A DNA stretch of 40,398 bases from Rikenellaceae bacterium (GTDB lineage: Bacteria; Bacteroidota; Bacteroidia; Bacteroidales; Rikenellaceae): positions 33,633 through 74,030 of the forward strand of contig SUZD01000009.1 in assembly GCA_015060105.1 (NCBI GenBank), given 5' to 3'. Below the pieces are notes generated by a model that saw only the letters and a program-made list of their open reading frames with translations, was not told where the DNA came from and searched no databases. The stretch's first letter is position 1, and each line of letters begins with the position of its first letter. This document shows, piece after piece, positions 20,501 to 30,685 of this stretch. Position numbers and translations under genes: made by a program.

Positions 20501-20985
20501 TCGAAATCGCCGTTTGCTTCAATCACGGGCTCCATTTCGCCCATGCCTTTACCAACACAAACCACGCTATCGCACTCAATACGGGTCGCCTCCTCGTCCT
20601 CGGAGCCGATTTGCACAACGGTCATCGTTGTCGAACTGTTCTCGTGATATAGCGTCAGATAAGCCTCACGACTCTCCTCCGAGGTATTCTCGGTAGCCGA
20701 AATCGCAATAGCCTTTGCTCCTTCGGCGTCGAAAGTTGTAGCGACGGTACACCACTCCATCGACCAATCGTCTTGTTGGAGTTGCCACTCGTTGTCGGTC
20801 GCAAACACAGCGACAACAACGGGCTCCGATGTAGCCACACTCTCCAAATAGACCTCCATCTCATCGGGGATGATGACATACTTGGTCTGCTCGGGAGTCT
20901 GCTCGGGAGTACACGACACCATCGCAACGATGGTCATAAGTGCCGCAATAGTCAGTTTCTGTATCTTTTCAAACAAACGTTTCAT
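17566..20985 (-). CDS. M60-like peptidase lipoprotein, copy 6
   Basis: Complete 1,139-residue paralog, first of the array in transcription order, starting 34 bases after the gyrB stop. The signal MKRLFEKIQKL ends in MVSC (Cys25), followed by a Thr/Pro/Glu-rich linker. BACON-like repeats contain EWCTVAT and ATENTSEESREAY, nearly identical to copy 5. The discoidin-like domain carries LYDGNVKSYW. HELGH starts at residue 787, and the Glu ligand is in GLGEVSNN. The C-terminal module differs from all the others (VDLYRYRTPLTAGTYSV where most have DLYRNP...VAGTHTV), so this is the most divergent copy at that end. Surface glycoprotein peptidase activity is inferred from the family. Confidence 0.93.
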   Translation of the reverse strand: MKRLFEKIQKLTIAALMTIVAMVSCTPEQTPEQTKYVIIPDEMEVYLESVATSEPVVVAVFATDNEWQLQQDDWSMEWCTVATTFDAEGAKAIAISATENTSEESREAYLTLYHENSSTTMTVVQIGSEDEEATRIECDSVVCVGKGMGEMEPVIEANGDFEVVIPSEADWLSWENGVFIYSQSYEKMPRTAEVVLKSSYAEKKISFVQYGTVEVMLPTTEFVVPNKDGEVKIPYEIYALDAEASIVLDANYWSGVVDSDEEGVFVVGYIQNESDTERNVDFTVTVGTTKVTGVITQLPIQEYEEVGEDAQKDDMLIGIESVEAVSEYSTARGGLTKLYDGNVKSYWATKTNENPDEVWVTYNFAADKKLTQIDYMHYIPTETVNWGQWGEIEVYLTYNGVEELLGKYDFKQAKTPSTIYFEEPLSVEGLEKMTVKILTAAPFSETITKVASGNEFGLYQYNPENFPVLDYFTDWSCCELRSDVTWEQIQEIKDPLYRNVASQMFNGDYSRFRTYLAKPYLHPDRDAAIFLNAPKTLLDGVTGMYVRKAYEPLVIYLEEDYGEDIYLRVIDWENDEGNAGRVIGHELANADYRLHKGRNFINPGIRGLIYILWHTDNYDKLPPIKMNFMTGVVNGYFNAETDDPKDFYEIMMQAGVKEEPHFDIITDNVVMTFTKLNYRKFSFGNDPNNYERAMRTIQIFDTITRIQQIIQGFDKYAALGRERVYHNRAPFYGAYGDCYGGAGAYATVYGMKNMAQDILDPDRMWPQNVEPEKLNNGWVGCCWGLAHELGHNNQTNHFGWRGLGEVSNNLMGAITQTTFFGEGHTTMRYNNHFNLSMADIVTRWVVDPDGTERHLTHCESVNTPKYGQKRAGGDPNHQPMVDPTTQLMPFWQLYLYYHRALGKEDFYPDFYELCRLDKPILFQDWFLPRGMESSEQNAKAMLEYMVKISTAAGEDLSGFCNDWHIPGINNRMLCSHYGQSIITTTQEDIDKRVEICSQFPKPEMNPLYINDLNVDLYRYRTPLTAGTYSVDDNGYFNMNGDWSGVAAWALVDPATERVMGIYQGVDKQIKYRYYTSIYEAYDPEVHGYRGQGCPEDSPYLTYNNGYQRYMIIGEGVKRPDLELYGVDVWGTYHKGTRVE

Positions 20986-21019
20986 AAAGTTGTGTAGATT
21001 TTCGTTTTATCACTATCAA

Positions 21020-23808
<2,789 letters not shown>

Positions 23809-23903
23809 TTGCTTTTAACTATTCGGGCCCGCCACAAATCTATTCTCTTATTCTCCCCTAAAAACACTCCCACACGACATTTACGGGCACATTTAGACTG
23901 TAC

Positions 23904-23911
23904 AAAGTTAG
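23904..23911 (-). promoter_or_regulatory. Putative -7 box upstream of the ftsE-like gene
   Basis: On the minus strand this reads TAACTTTG, an exact match to the Bacteroidetes -7 consensus TAnnTTTG. It lies about 95 bases before the ftsE-like start. A clear TTTG box about 19-20 bases further upstream is missing. It is the only consensus -7 box found at any junction upstream of ftsE, gyrB, the M60 copies or udk, so it may drive the whole minus-strand run. Confidence 0.5.
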
Positions 23912-24041
23912 GATTTTTTTCGGAAAAATAATAGGGTTTATTAAATAAAATTTAATACACGGCGATTTTTCGGACATTTCAAGAGCTCTATTGACACGGT
24001 TTTTGCAGAGCACACACTCCACCAAAAAACAGACAGACAAT

Positions 24042-25106
24042 ATGCACAAACTCACTCTCATTTTCGCACTCGCCACAACTCTTTTGTCTTGCACAGCCGC
24101 CCGTATGGCCTGCTTCAATCGCCCGACAATCCACGACTCGCGGCTATTCGTCAATGCCGTACTTCCCACCAGCGACACCGCCCAAAATCCGCCCCAACGC
24201 GCAACTTTTTACGCCTGCCCGACCATCGATTCACTTTTCGACGACGGCAACACGCTCGGCATTGTGGTTTTGCGTGGCGACAGCATAATTTACAGCCATT
24301 TCGAAGGGGATTTATCACTTCACACGCCAACCGACCTCTTCTCGTTAAGCAAGTCGTTTGTGGGAGCACTTACAGGCATTGCCATCGAGCAAGGATACAT
24401 ACGCTCAATCGACGACTCCATAGCCCGCTATCTCCCCCACTGCGCTTCATTTCTTGGCGACTCGGCACGCATTTGCGACCTGCTGAATATGCGCCTCGGA
24501 ATGTTCGAACCACACCTCCACACAGCACGCCTTTACTACACTCCGAATCTCGCACAAACAACCTCTCGATTGCACCACAATCGACCTCACGGAGAGTACA
24601 ATTATGCCAGCAACGCAACCCAACTTTTAGCCCACATTATCGAACAGGCTACGGGTCTCTCTTTCGAGAAGTATTTCATTGATAATTATTGGATTCCGTG
24701 CGCTGCATCGCACGAAGGATTTTGGAGCATCGACTCCCGCCGACACCACAACATAAGGGCTTTTTGCGGGCTCTGCATCACGCCCATCGACCTACTGAAA
24801 CTCGGCATTATTTACCGCGACAACGGGGCTCTTTTCGGGCGTCAAATCGTACCTGCCGAGTGGGTCGAACACACCCTAAATCCGCCCTACCACACCAACG
24901 ACCGAGGACCTGCAACCTACCACTGCCAATGGTACATAATAAACCCCGACCACGAATTTCTTGGTCAGGGTTTAATGGGGCAAATTTTGTATGTAAACAA
25001 GATTACCGACACCGTAGTTGCACGCTTCGGTACGGCTCGCGGCAAAACCGATTGGACCGCCGAATTGGGGCGCATCGCAGCCTTGCCGAACAGTTATTTT
25101 CCGTAA
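24042..25106 (+). CDS. Serine hydrolase lipoprotein, beta-lactamase class C/S12-like
   Basis: Exported serine hydrolase of the penicillin-binding-protein/class C beta-lactamase fold, 354 residues. I start at MHKLTLIFAL because the signal begins there; the frame is open further upstream. The lipobox LLSC (Cys17) predicts a lipid anchor. The nucleophile motif S-x-x-K is SLSK (Ser101-Lys104), and the second motif is Tyr188-Ala-Ser190. The third motif is not a canonical K-T-G and appears as GQG near the C-terminus. This looks more like the esterase/6-aminohexanoate-dimer hydrolase branch than a true beta-lactamase. The substrate is unknown. Its stop codon directly abuts the stop of the opposing gene. 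Confidence 0.87.
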   Translation: MHKLTLIFALATTLLSCTAARMACFNRPTIHDSRLFVNAVLPTSDTAQNPPQRATFYACPTIDSLFDDGNTLGIVVLRGDSIIYSHFEGDLSLHTPTDLFSLSKSFVGALTGIAIEQGYIRSIDDSIARYLPHCASFLGDSARICDLLNMRLGMFEPHLHTARLYYTPNLAQTTSRLHHNRPHGEYNYASNATQLLAHIIEQATGLSFEKYFIDNYWIPCAASHEGFWSIDSRRHHNIRAFCGLCITPIDLLKLGIIYRDNGALFGRQIVPAEWVEHTLNPPYHTNDRGPATYHCQWYIINPDHEFLGQGLMGQILYVNKITDTVVARFGTARGKTDWTAELGRIAALPNSYFP

Positions 25107-25811
25107 CTACTCTTCCGATGCACGAACTGCGCTATCGAAGAACTCCCAAAGATTATCGCCCGAAGGCACAGGAGCCTCGATTTTAATACGCTCTTTGCGT
25201 ACGGGGTGCATAAACTCCAACGAACGCGAGTGGAGCGAAATTCCACCATCGGGATTGCTTCGTCGAGCACCATATTTCAAGTCGCCACGAATCGAACAGC
25301 CAATCTTAGCAAGTTGGCATCGTATCTGATGATGACGGCCCGTAAATAGTTTCACTTCAAGCAGATAGTAGTTGCTGCTACCCGCAATCATTTTGTATTC
25401 AAGGCGTGCCTCTTTGGAGTCTTTTTTGGGCGACATATGCGCCTTCGACTTATTGGTTTTGCCATCACGAACAATGTGATGCACAAGCGTATCGTGCTCC
25501 ACTTCGGGCAACTCCTCGACAATCGCCCAATAGCGTTTGTCAATCTCACCCTTACGCAACATCTCGTTCAAACGAACCAACGCTTTACTTGTCTTGGCAA
25601 ACATCACAGCACCACTTACAGGGCGGTCTATACGATGCACCACACCCAGATAAACCGCGCCTGGTTTCTCGTCACGACGCTTGATAAAATCCTTTATTTC
25701 GTTCTCCAAAGCCGACTGTCCTTCGGCGTCGGGTTGCACCAAATCTCCGGCACGCTTATTAACCACGATTATATGGTTATCCTCATAAATTATGTCTTGG
25801 GGTTTGAACAT
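25107..25811 (-). CDS. RluA-family pseudouridine synthase
   Basis: Isomerises uridine to pseudouridine in structured RNA (rRNA or tRNA). The 234 residues form a compact catalytic domain without an N-terminal S4 domain, as in short RluA-like proteins. The family motif appears as HRIDRPVSG (59-67) with catalytic Asp62. LEVKLFTGRHHQIRCQL is the conserved second motif, and GDLKYGA follows. The precise target site cannot be read from sequence, so no symbol is given. It is the last gene of the minus-strand set starting at the rlmD-like gene, 23 bases after cdd, and meets the serine hydrolase gene with no spacer. Confidence 0.93.
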   Translation of the reverse strand: MFKPQDIIYEDNHIIVVNKRAGDLVQPDAEGQSALENEIKDFIKRRDEKPGAVYLGVVHRIDRPVSGAVMFAKTSKALVRLNEMLRKGEIDKRYWAIVEELPEVEHDTLVHHIVRDGKTNKSKAHMSPKKDSKEARLEYKMIAGSSNYYLLEVKLFTGRHHQIRCQLAKIGCSIRGDLKYGARRSNPDGGISLHSRSLEFMHPVRKERIKIEAPVPSGDNLWEFFDSAVRASEE

Positions 25812-25834
25812 ATTGTTTTGTTTTATTTTTCCTT

Positions 25835-26284
25835 TTACAATTTAAATTGGAATGGCAACAGACACTCCGCCGACGGCACCTCCGAAACGGTACCTCCGCC
25901 ACACATCAACACACGCATCGGCACACCTTGTCGGCGCTCCGTATCGAGCAACACCTGACGACAGCCGCCACATGGATAACACTCCCTTTCACTCGGATTT
26001 GACGCAATGGCAATAGCCTCTACTGCATCATCTGCATTATGCGCCTGCCAGGCATAGAGAAGCGTTCTTTCGGCACACAAACCCGACGGAAACACCTCAC
26101 TCTCCTGATTGCTACCCGTCACAATTCGACCACTACGAAGCCTCGCAGCTGCACCAACCCGAAAATTGGAATAAGGGGCATACGCCTGTGTGGTAGCCTC
26201 ATACGCCGCCGCCACAAGTTCTCGGTCCTGGGGCGATAGTTCCGCCTCCGACGAGTAGTGTTTGTAATCGAATTGGAAACGCAT
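25835..26284 (-). CDS. cdd: Cytidine deaminase
   Basis: Zinc enzyme that deaminates cytidine and deoxycytidine to uridine and deoxyuridine in pyrimidine salvage. The start at MRFQFDY (ATG at 26284) gives 149 residues, slightly longer than the usual 130 or so. Zinc and catalytic residues are clear: Cys70-Ala-Glu72 in SGLCAERT, and Cys105/Cys108 in PCGGCRQ. YAPYSNFRVGAA is the standard N-terminal signature. It follows the SIMPL-domain gene by 15 bases and precedes the pseudouridine synthase by 23. With udk elsewhere in the window, the cell has both steps from cytidine to UMP. Confidence 0.95.
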   Translation of the reverse strand: MRFQFDYKHYSSEAELSPQDRELVAAAYEATTQAYAPYSNFRVGAAARLRSGRIVTGSNQESEVFPSGLCAERTLLYAWQAHNADDAVEAIAIASNPSERECYPCGGCRQVLLDTERRQGVPMRVLMCGGGTVSEVPSAECLLPFQFKL

Positions 26285-26299
26285 AATCAAAATGTTTAA

Positions 26300-26992
26300 T
26301 TATTCCACTTTCTGCATTATCTTGTAGGTCACATTTACGCGAGCACTCATCTCAATCTGTTGCTGTTGAAGATTCAAATCGGCAAGGCTCTCTTCGGCCT
26401 CCACTGCCGCCGATTTGTAGTTCATTGTACGCAAAGTTCCCATATAGACATTAACCGATGGCATTTCGATAGATTGGGGCACACCCAACGACATATCGGC
26501 AGCCTCAACCAAAATAGTCGCCTTTTGTTTGGCATCGCGCACCGCCTCGGCCATCAACTCCTCACGCACCTGCTTCTCACGCGAGTATTTCGACGAAGCA
26601 AGTCGCGCCTGACGAACACCCGCCTCTGCAAACGCATCAAACGCCGCCAACACCTTATCAAATCCATTCAACTCCAACTCATAACGAATCGAAGTACGGG
26701 TATCTTTGCGTTTGTAACGGCTATTCGAAATATCGTCGGTTTTGAGCAACGAAGGGTCGATACCCGCCTTTTTCAACGCCGTCACAAGTTTTTTATGCTT
26801 TTCGACGATTGTAAGGCGGTCATTTTTACCATCGCCCTCCATCAGCGTAAGTTCAACAACAAACTCATCGGGATCGACACTAACCTTCGCCTCACCCATA
26901 ACCGAAACGGTACCAATCGAAACAGCAACATCTTGCGCCGATGCGCCCAAAGCCACACAGGCGAGGCACAACATCAAAAAAATCTTTTTCAT
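26300..26992 (-). CDS. SIMPL-domain (DUF541) exported protein
   Basis: A 230-residue protein with a signal peptide ending around ASAQ (about residue 20), hence periplasmic or outer-membrane-associated. The mature part matches the SIMPL/DUF541 pattern: a start of the type VSVMGEAKVSVDPDEF, an L-K-x-A-GI segment (ALKKAGID), and a C-terminal strand ending VNVTYKI. The family (BP26 of Brucella, YggE of E. coli) forms ring-like oligomers and has been linked to oxidative-stress tolerance; its biochemical role is unresolved. It starts 5 bases after the rlmD-like gene, so the two are surely co-transcribed. I cannot assign a function beyond the domain. Confidence 0.88.
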   Translation of the reverse strand: MKKIFLMLCLACVALGASAQDVAVSIGTVSVMGEAKVSVDPDEFVVELTLMEGDGKNDRLTIVEKHKKLVTALKKAGIDPSLLKTDDISNSRYKRKDTRTSIRYELELNGFDKVLAAFDAFAEAGVRQARLASSKYSREKQVREELMAEAVRDAKQKATILVEAADMSLGVPQSIEMPSVNVYMGTLRTMNYKSAAVEAEESLADLNLQQQQIEMSARVNVTYKIMQKVE

Positions 26993-26997
26993 AAGCT

Positions 26998-28407
26998 CTA
27001 TCGTTTTACCAACTTAACGACATTTTCGACGTGATGAGTATGTGGGAACATATCAACGGGTTGAACAGCCACCACTTTATACTGTTTATCCATCAGTGCC
27101 AAATCTCGTGCCTGGGTTGCGGGATTGCAACTTACATAAACAATTCTGTCGGGCGCAGCCGCCAAAATCACATCAATAACGGGCTCATCAACACCAGCAC
27201 GGGGCGGATCCAAAATAATCACATCGGGGCGACCGTTTTGAGCAACAAAAGCGTCGGTCAAAACATTTTTCATATCACCCGCATAGAACACCGTATTGTC
27301 GATTCCATTGAGTGCCGAGTTTACTTTGGCGTCCTCAATCGCCTCGGGAACATACTCCACGCCCACCACCTTCGAGGCACTGCGAGCCACAAAGTTGGCA
27401 ATGGTTCCCGTACCGGTATAGAGGTCATAAACCACCTCGGAGCCCGTCAATTCGGCAAACTCACGAGCCACTTTATAGAGGTTATAAGCCTGCGCCGAGT
27501 TGGTTTGATAGAACGATTTGGGACCCACCTTGAACTGCAAGCCCTCCATCGATTCGAGGATATGGTCGCGGCCCGCCCACAAAACGGGGTTTTGGTCCGA
27601 CAACGAGTCATTCAACTTCTCGTTCACAATATAGAACAACGAGGTAATCTCGGGGAAACGACCTTGCAGGAAGTTCATTACCGACTCAATAGCCTCTTTG
27701 TCCTCCGAAGCAAACACCACAATTACCATCAAATCGCCCGTCGAGGCGGTACGAATAACAACGCCACGCATCAAACCCTCGTGATTGCGAATATCGTAGA
27801 ATGGATAACCCTGCTCGATACAGAACGCTTTGAGTGACAAACGAATATCATTCGACGGGTCGGCCTGCAACCAGCACTTATCTATATCCAAAATCTTGTC
27901 GAACATATTGGGAATGTGGAAACCGAGCGCAGGCGACGCATCAAGCGCAGCACCCGATGCCACCTCCTCGTAGGTGTACCAACGCTTCGGCGCAAAGGTG
28001 TACTCCAACTTATTGCGATAGAATGTTGTCTGCTCGGAGCCGAGCGTAGGTCGCACCTCGGGCAGTTCGACCTTGGCGATGCGTGTCAGTTGGTCCTCAA
28101 CTTGTTGGCGTTTGAAATTGAGTTGCTCCTCGTAGGGCAGATTTTGCCACTTACAGCCACCGCACACGCCAAAATGAGCGCAAAATGGCTCGGCACGCAA
28201 CTCGGAGCGTTTCACATAACGCACCACTGCGCCCTCCATAAAGCGACGACGCTTATTGCGAATCTGCACATCAACAACATCTCCGGGCACGGTCATCGGC
28301 ACAAACACCACCACGCCATTGTAAAAACCCATCGCTTTGCCCTCGGCAGCAAGGGTGGTTATTTCGAGCCCCTCAATCAGGGGTAAATCTTTTTTCTTTC
28401 TGGCCAT
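26998..28407 (-). CDS. rlmD: 23S rRNA (uracil-5-)-methyltransferase, RlmD/RumA-like
   Basis: SAM-dependent m5U methyltransferase of the RlmD/TrmA group, 469 residues from MARKKKDLPL. An N-terminal TRAM domain (about 10-66) is followed by an iron-sulfur motif, Cys76-x5-Cys82-x2-Cys85, with Cys178 the likely fourth ligand. The SAM-binding strand is DLYTGTGTI (328-336), LDPPRAG follows near 399-405, and the catalytic nucleophile is Cys427 in VSCNPATQARDL. The base-region HHVENV is near the C-terminus. Bacteroidetes often carry several members of this family, so the exact rRNA position (U1939 versus another) is not certain. It leads a four-gene minus-strand unit. Confidence 0.9.
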   Translation of the reverse strand: MARKKKDLPLIEGLEITTLAAEGKAMGFYNGVVVFVPMTVPGDVVDVQIRNKRRRFMEGAVVRYVKRSELRAEPFCAHFGVCGGCKWQNLPYEEQLNFKRQQVEDQLTRIAKVELPEVRPTLGSEQTTFYRNKLEYTFAPKRWYTYEEVASGAALDASPALGFHIPNMFDKILDIDKCWLQADPSNDIRLSLKAFCIEQGYPFYDIRNHEGLMRGVVIRTASTGDLMVIVVFASEDKEAIESVMNFLQGRFPEITSLFYIVNEKLNDSLSDQNPVLWAGRDHILESMEGLQFKVGPKSFYQTNSAQAYNLYKVAREFAELTGSEVVYDLYTGTGTIANFVARSASKVVGVEYVPEAIEDAKVNSALNGIDNTVFYAGDMKNVLTDAFVAQNGRPDVIILDPPRAGVDEPVIDVILAAAPDRIVYVSCNPATQARDLALMDKQYKVVAVQPVDMFPHTHHVENVVKLVKR

Positions 28408-28424
28408 AGTACTAAATATTACCA

Positions 28425-28432
28425 CAAAGATA
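28425..28432 (-). promoter_or_regulatory. Putative -7 box upstream of the rlmD-like gene
   Basis: Minus-strand TATCTTTG fits the Bacteroidetes TAnnTTTG consensus and lies 17 bases before the start codon. The nearest upstream TTG (28457-28459) leaves a spacer of about 24 bases, longer than the usual 19-21, so the -33 element is uncertain. It is divergent from, and close to, the promoter of the metallo-beta-lactamase operon. Confidence 0.5.
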
Positions 28433-28491
28433 CACTTTTTGCCGAAAAAACACACACAATCAGCAATAAAACACACATCTGGCAAGGTGTG

Positions 28492-28522
28492 TTTGTTTTC
28501 TTGTGCGAAATTCCTATATTTG
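28492..28522 (+). promoter_or_regulatory. Bacteroidetes-type promoter of the seven-gene operon
   Basis: TTTG at 28492-28495 and TATATTTG at 28515-28522 are separated by 19 bases, matching the Bacteroidetes -33/-7 arrangement (TTTG...TAnnTTTG). The start codon of the first gene follows 26 bases later, giving a short leader. No Shine-Dalgarno sequence is present. Confidence 0.7.
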
Positions 28523-28548
28523 TAGCTTTGATACTAAAAGAAACTATT

Positions 28549-29214
28549 ATGATACAGATAGCTCGTTTTACATTCAACCCACTCGGCGAGAACACCTACC
28601 TGCTGTGGGACGACACCAAAGAGTGCATCATTGTCGATGCAGGAAACTCGACTTCGCGCGAACACGCAGCGCTGGACAAGGTTATTGCCGATGGTGGACT
28701 AAAACCCGTAATGGCGGTCAATACACACGGCCACTTCGACCACGCACTCGGCATAGGCTACATCAAAGAGCACTACAATATCCCTTTTGCCCTGCACAGC
28801 GACGATAATTTTCTGATTGACTCGGCCGATTTGAGCGCCTCGGTCTTTGGCCTTTTGGCAAAAGATATCCCCGCAGCCGACATCGACCTCAAAGGGCAAG
28901 AGAGTATCTCGTTTGGCAACTCCACTCTCCAACTTATCCACACCCCCGGCCACACCCCCGGTCACATCTGCCTCTACGACAAGGAGGGAGGCGTACTGCT
29001 TACGGGCGACACTCTGTTCCGCGAGAGCATTGGCCGTACCGACCTTCCGGGTGGAGATTACAGTTGGATTATGCGTAGCATTATCGACAAAATCATACCG
29101 CTTGGCGACGAAGTAAAAATCCTCCCCGGACACGGAGAGTCAAGCACCATCGGCCACGAAAGCCTCTACAATCCCTTTGTTACCGAGGTTATCAACGGCG
29201 AAATCAACTGTTAG
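28549..29214 (+). CDS. Metallo-beta-lactamase-fold hydrolase (glyoxalase II-like)
   Basis: Cytosolic MBL-fold metal-dependent hydrolase of 221 residues. The start at MIQIARFTFN is set by the promoter just upstream. The metal-binding motif T-H-x-H-x-D-H is TH60-G-H62-F-D64-H65. Further ligands are His135 in the TPGHTPGH segment, Asp154 in TGDTLF and His195 in LPGHG. The pattern resembles the short glyoxalase II-like/YcbL group that hydrolyses thioesters, without the extra C-terminal domain of true glyoxalase II. The substrate is unknown. It is the first gene of an operon with trmD, lpxB and maf, and the next gene begins 6 bases after its stop. Confidence 0.9.
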   Translation: MIQIARFTFNPLGENTYLLWDDTKECIIVDAGNSTSREHAALDKVIADGGLKPVMAVNTHGHFDHALGIGYIKEHYNIPFALHSDDNFLIDSADLSASVFGLLAKDIPAADIDLKGQESISFGNSTLQLIHTPGHTPGHICLYDKEGGVLLTGDTLFRESIGRTDLPGGDYSWIMRSIIDKIIPLGDEVKILPGHGESSTIGHESLYNPFVTEVINGEINC

Positions 29215-29220
29215 AAGCCT

Positions 29221-30009
29221 ATGTCACTCACACAGTCTGTCAAACGCTTTTTGTATCGCAATCTCTCGCTTGATTGCTACCTCAAAACTTTGAGTTGGGG
29301 TTTCTTTGCGGGATATAAACTGCACCTCGCTCCACATAGCCCCGCATACGAGTATCCGCACTTTTTGAAACACCTTGCAACAAAGGGCGACACCGTACTC
29401 GACATCGGAGCCAACCTCGGCTACTACTCACGCATACTCTCACGCATTGTTGGTCGTCAGGGTCGTGTGCTTGCCGTTGAGCCCGTTGCCCCCATCTTGG
29501 GTGTTTTGCGCCACAATTTGCGCCGATGCCACAATGTGGAAATCCTCAACTTCGCGCTCGGTGCCGAGAACAAGCCTATCCGTATGGGTAACGATTCGAG
29601 TCGCTATACGGGCTATATGGGCACAGGTCAAAACTTTGTGATGGACGCCGAGAATGGTGCCGAAGACCACGCAGCACAAGAGTTTACCGCCACCATGCGT
29701 CGTGGTAGCGAACTTTTCGAGCGTTTGCCCCGCCTCGACTTTATCAAGTGCGACATCGAGGGTTACGAGGTTGTGGTTATGAACGAGATGCGCCCCGTCT
29801 TGGAGCGTCACCTGCCAACCGTGCTTATCGAAACGGGCGACGATAAACGAGTGCAAATCATCGAACTCTTCGAGAGCCTCGGCTACGCCTCTTTCACACT
29901 CGAAAAAGGCCGCCTCATTGCGCTGACAGCCGAGAGCACCAAAGATATAGTATTCATTCACGCGGACAAACTGCCCCGCTACCGACAACTCATACGACAA
30001 TGCGAATAG
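29221..30009 (+). CDS. FkbM-family SAM-dependent methyltransferase
   Basis: A 262-residue methyltransferase. The SAM-binding motif is [12 protein letters not shown], with the acidic strand VLAVEP next, and the FkbM hallmark [10 protein letters not shown] lies in the second half, followed by LIETGDD. FkbM proteins O-methylate sugars or other small hydroxyl groups, including on surface glycans and natural products. The N-terminal segment [17 protein letters not shown] is basic/hydrophobic and could touch the membrane. It overlaps trmD by 10 bases, so translation is likely coupled. The neighbouring lpxB makes a glycolipid target plausible, but that is inference from position only. Confidence 0.87.
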   Translation: MSLTQSVKRFLYRNLSLDCYLKTLSWGFFAGYKLHLAPHSPAYEYPHFLKHLATKGDTVLDIGANLGYYSRILSRIVGRQGRVLAVEPVAPILGVLRHNLRRCHNVEILNFALGAENKPIRMGNDSSRYTGYMGTGQNFVMDAENGAEDHAAQEFTATMRRGSELFERLPRLDFIKCDIEGYEVVVMNEMRPVLERHLPTVLIETGDDKRVQIIELFESLGYASFTLEKGRLIALTAESTKDIVFIHADKLPRYRQLIRQCE

Positions 30010-30680
30010 ATATACTCACCGTACTACCCGAGCTATTGACCTCACCCCTCGGCGAGTCGATCGTAAAGCGTGCCCAAGATGCGGGTTACGCCGAGATACA
30101 CATACACAATCTGCGCGACTACACCGATGACCGACGACGCACCACCGACGACTATCCGTTTGGTGGCGAGGCGGGTATGGTGATGAAAATCGAGCCCGTA
30201 TATCGAGCCATCGAGAAACTTCGCAGCGAGCGTCACTACGACGAGATTATCTACACTTCGCCCGACGGAATACGCTACGACCAACACGAAGCCAACCGAC
30301 TCTCGACACTCGAAAACATCATCATTCTATGTGGCCACTACAAAGGCATCGACCATCGTATCCGCGAACACCTTATCACGCGCGAAATCAGCATTGGCGA
30401 CTATGTCCTGACGGGTGGAGAGTTGGCTGCTGCTGTAATAGTCGATAGCGTTGTCCGTATCATTCCGGGTGCTATTGGCGACGAGGCATCGGCTCTGACC
30501 GACTGCTTCCAAGACAACCTGTTGGCACCACCCGTATATACCCGCCCTGCCGAGTTTAACGGTTGGCGCGTACCCGATGTTCTGCTGTCGGGTAACTTTG
30601 CCGAGATTGAGAAGTGGCAAGAGGCACAAGCTCTTGAACGCACCCAACAGTTGCGTCCCGACTTGCTCGAAAAATTGTAA
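30000..30680 (+). CDS. trmD: tRNA (guanine-N1)-methyltransferase
   Basis: Methylates G37 of tRNAs at N1, which prevents +1 frameshifting; the enzyme is a SPOUT-fold dimer with a trefoil knot. The 226 residues fit the usual length. The motifs are complete: [22 protein letters not shown], and the SAM-knot segment [14 protein letters not shown]. The C-terminal [15 protein letters not shown] is also typical. The start codon overlaps the end of the fkbM-like gene, and lpxB follows 5 bases after the stop. In many bacteria trmD sits with rimM and rplS; here it is instead in a mixed envelope/metabolic operon. Confidence 0.97.
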   Translation: MRIDILTVLPELLTSPLGESIVKRAQDAGYAEIHIHNLRDYTDDRRRTTDDYPFGGEAGMVMKIEPVYRAIEKLRSERHYDEIIYTSPDGIRYDQHEANRLSTLENIIILCGHYKGIDHRIREHLITREISIGDYVLTGGELAAAVIVDSVVRIIPGAIGDEASALTDCFQDNLLAPPVYTRPAEFNGWRVPDVLLSGNFAEIEKWQEAQALERTQQLRPDLLEKL

Positions 30681-30685
30681 ACCAC

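Larger units (their letters stand above)
1..20985 (-). repeat. Array of six paralogous M60-like peptidase genes, interrupted by udk
   Basis: Six long genes share one domain order: lipoprotein signal, three BACON-like repeats, discoidin-like domain, M60 peptidase domain and C-terminal module. They lie head to tail on the minus strand, with only the uridine kinase gene between copies 6 and 5. Copies 1 and 2 share the N-terminal motif ADTKVEATQI. Copies 3 and 4 share WDYTYDE-x-QEWC and a GEDRE segment. Copies 5 and 6 share EWCTVAT followed by ATENTSEESREAY. This pattern suggests stepwise tandem duplication. The left end of the array lies outside the window. No transposase or terminal repeat was seen. 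Confidence 0.9.

Noticed and set aside
1-20985. The peptidase array as part of a polysaccharide utilisation locus or a mobile island.
   Set aside because: No SusC/SusD pair, sigma/anti-sigma regulator, glycoside hydrolase, integrase, transposase or tRNA boundary is visible in the window.
24042-25106. Classification of the serine hydrolase as an antibiotic-resistance beta-lactamase.
   Set aside because: The SxxK and Y-x-S motifs are present, but the K-T-G motif is not, and the protein resembles the esterase/oligomer-hydrolase branch. No resistance claim is supported.
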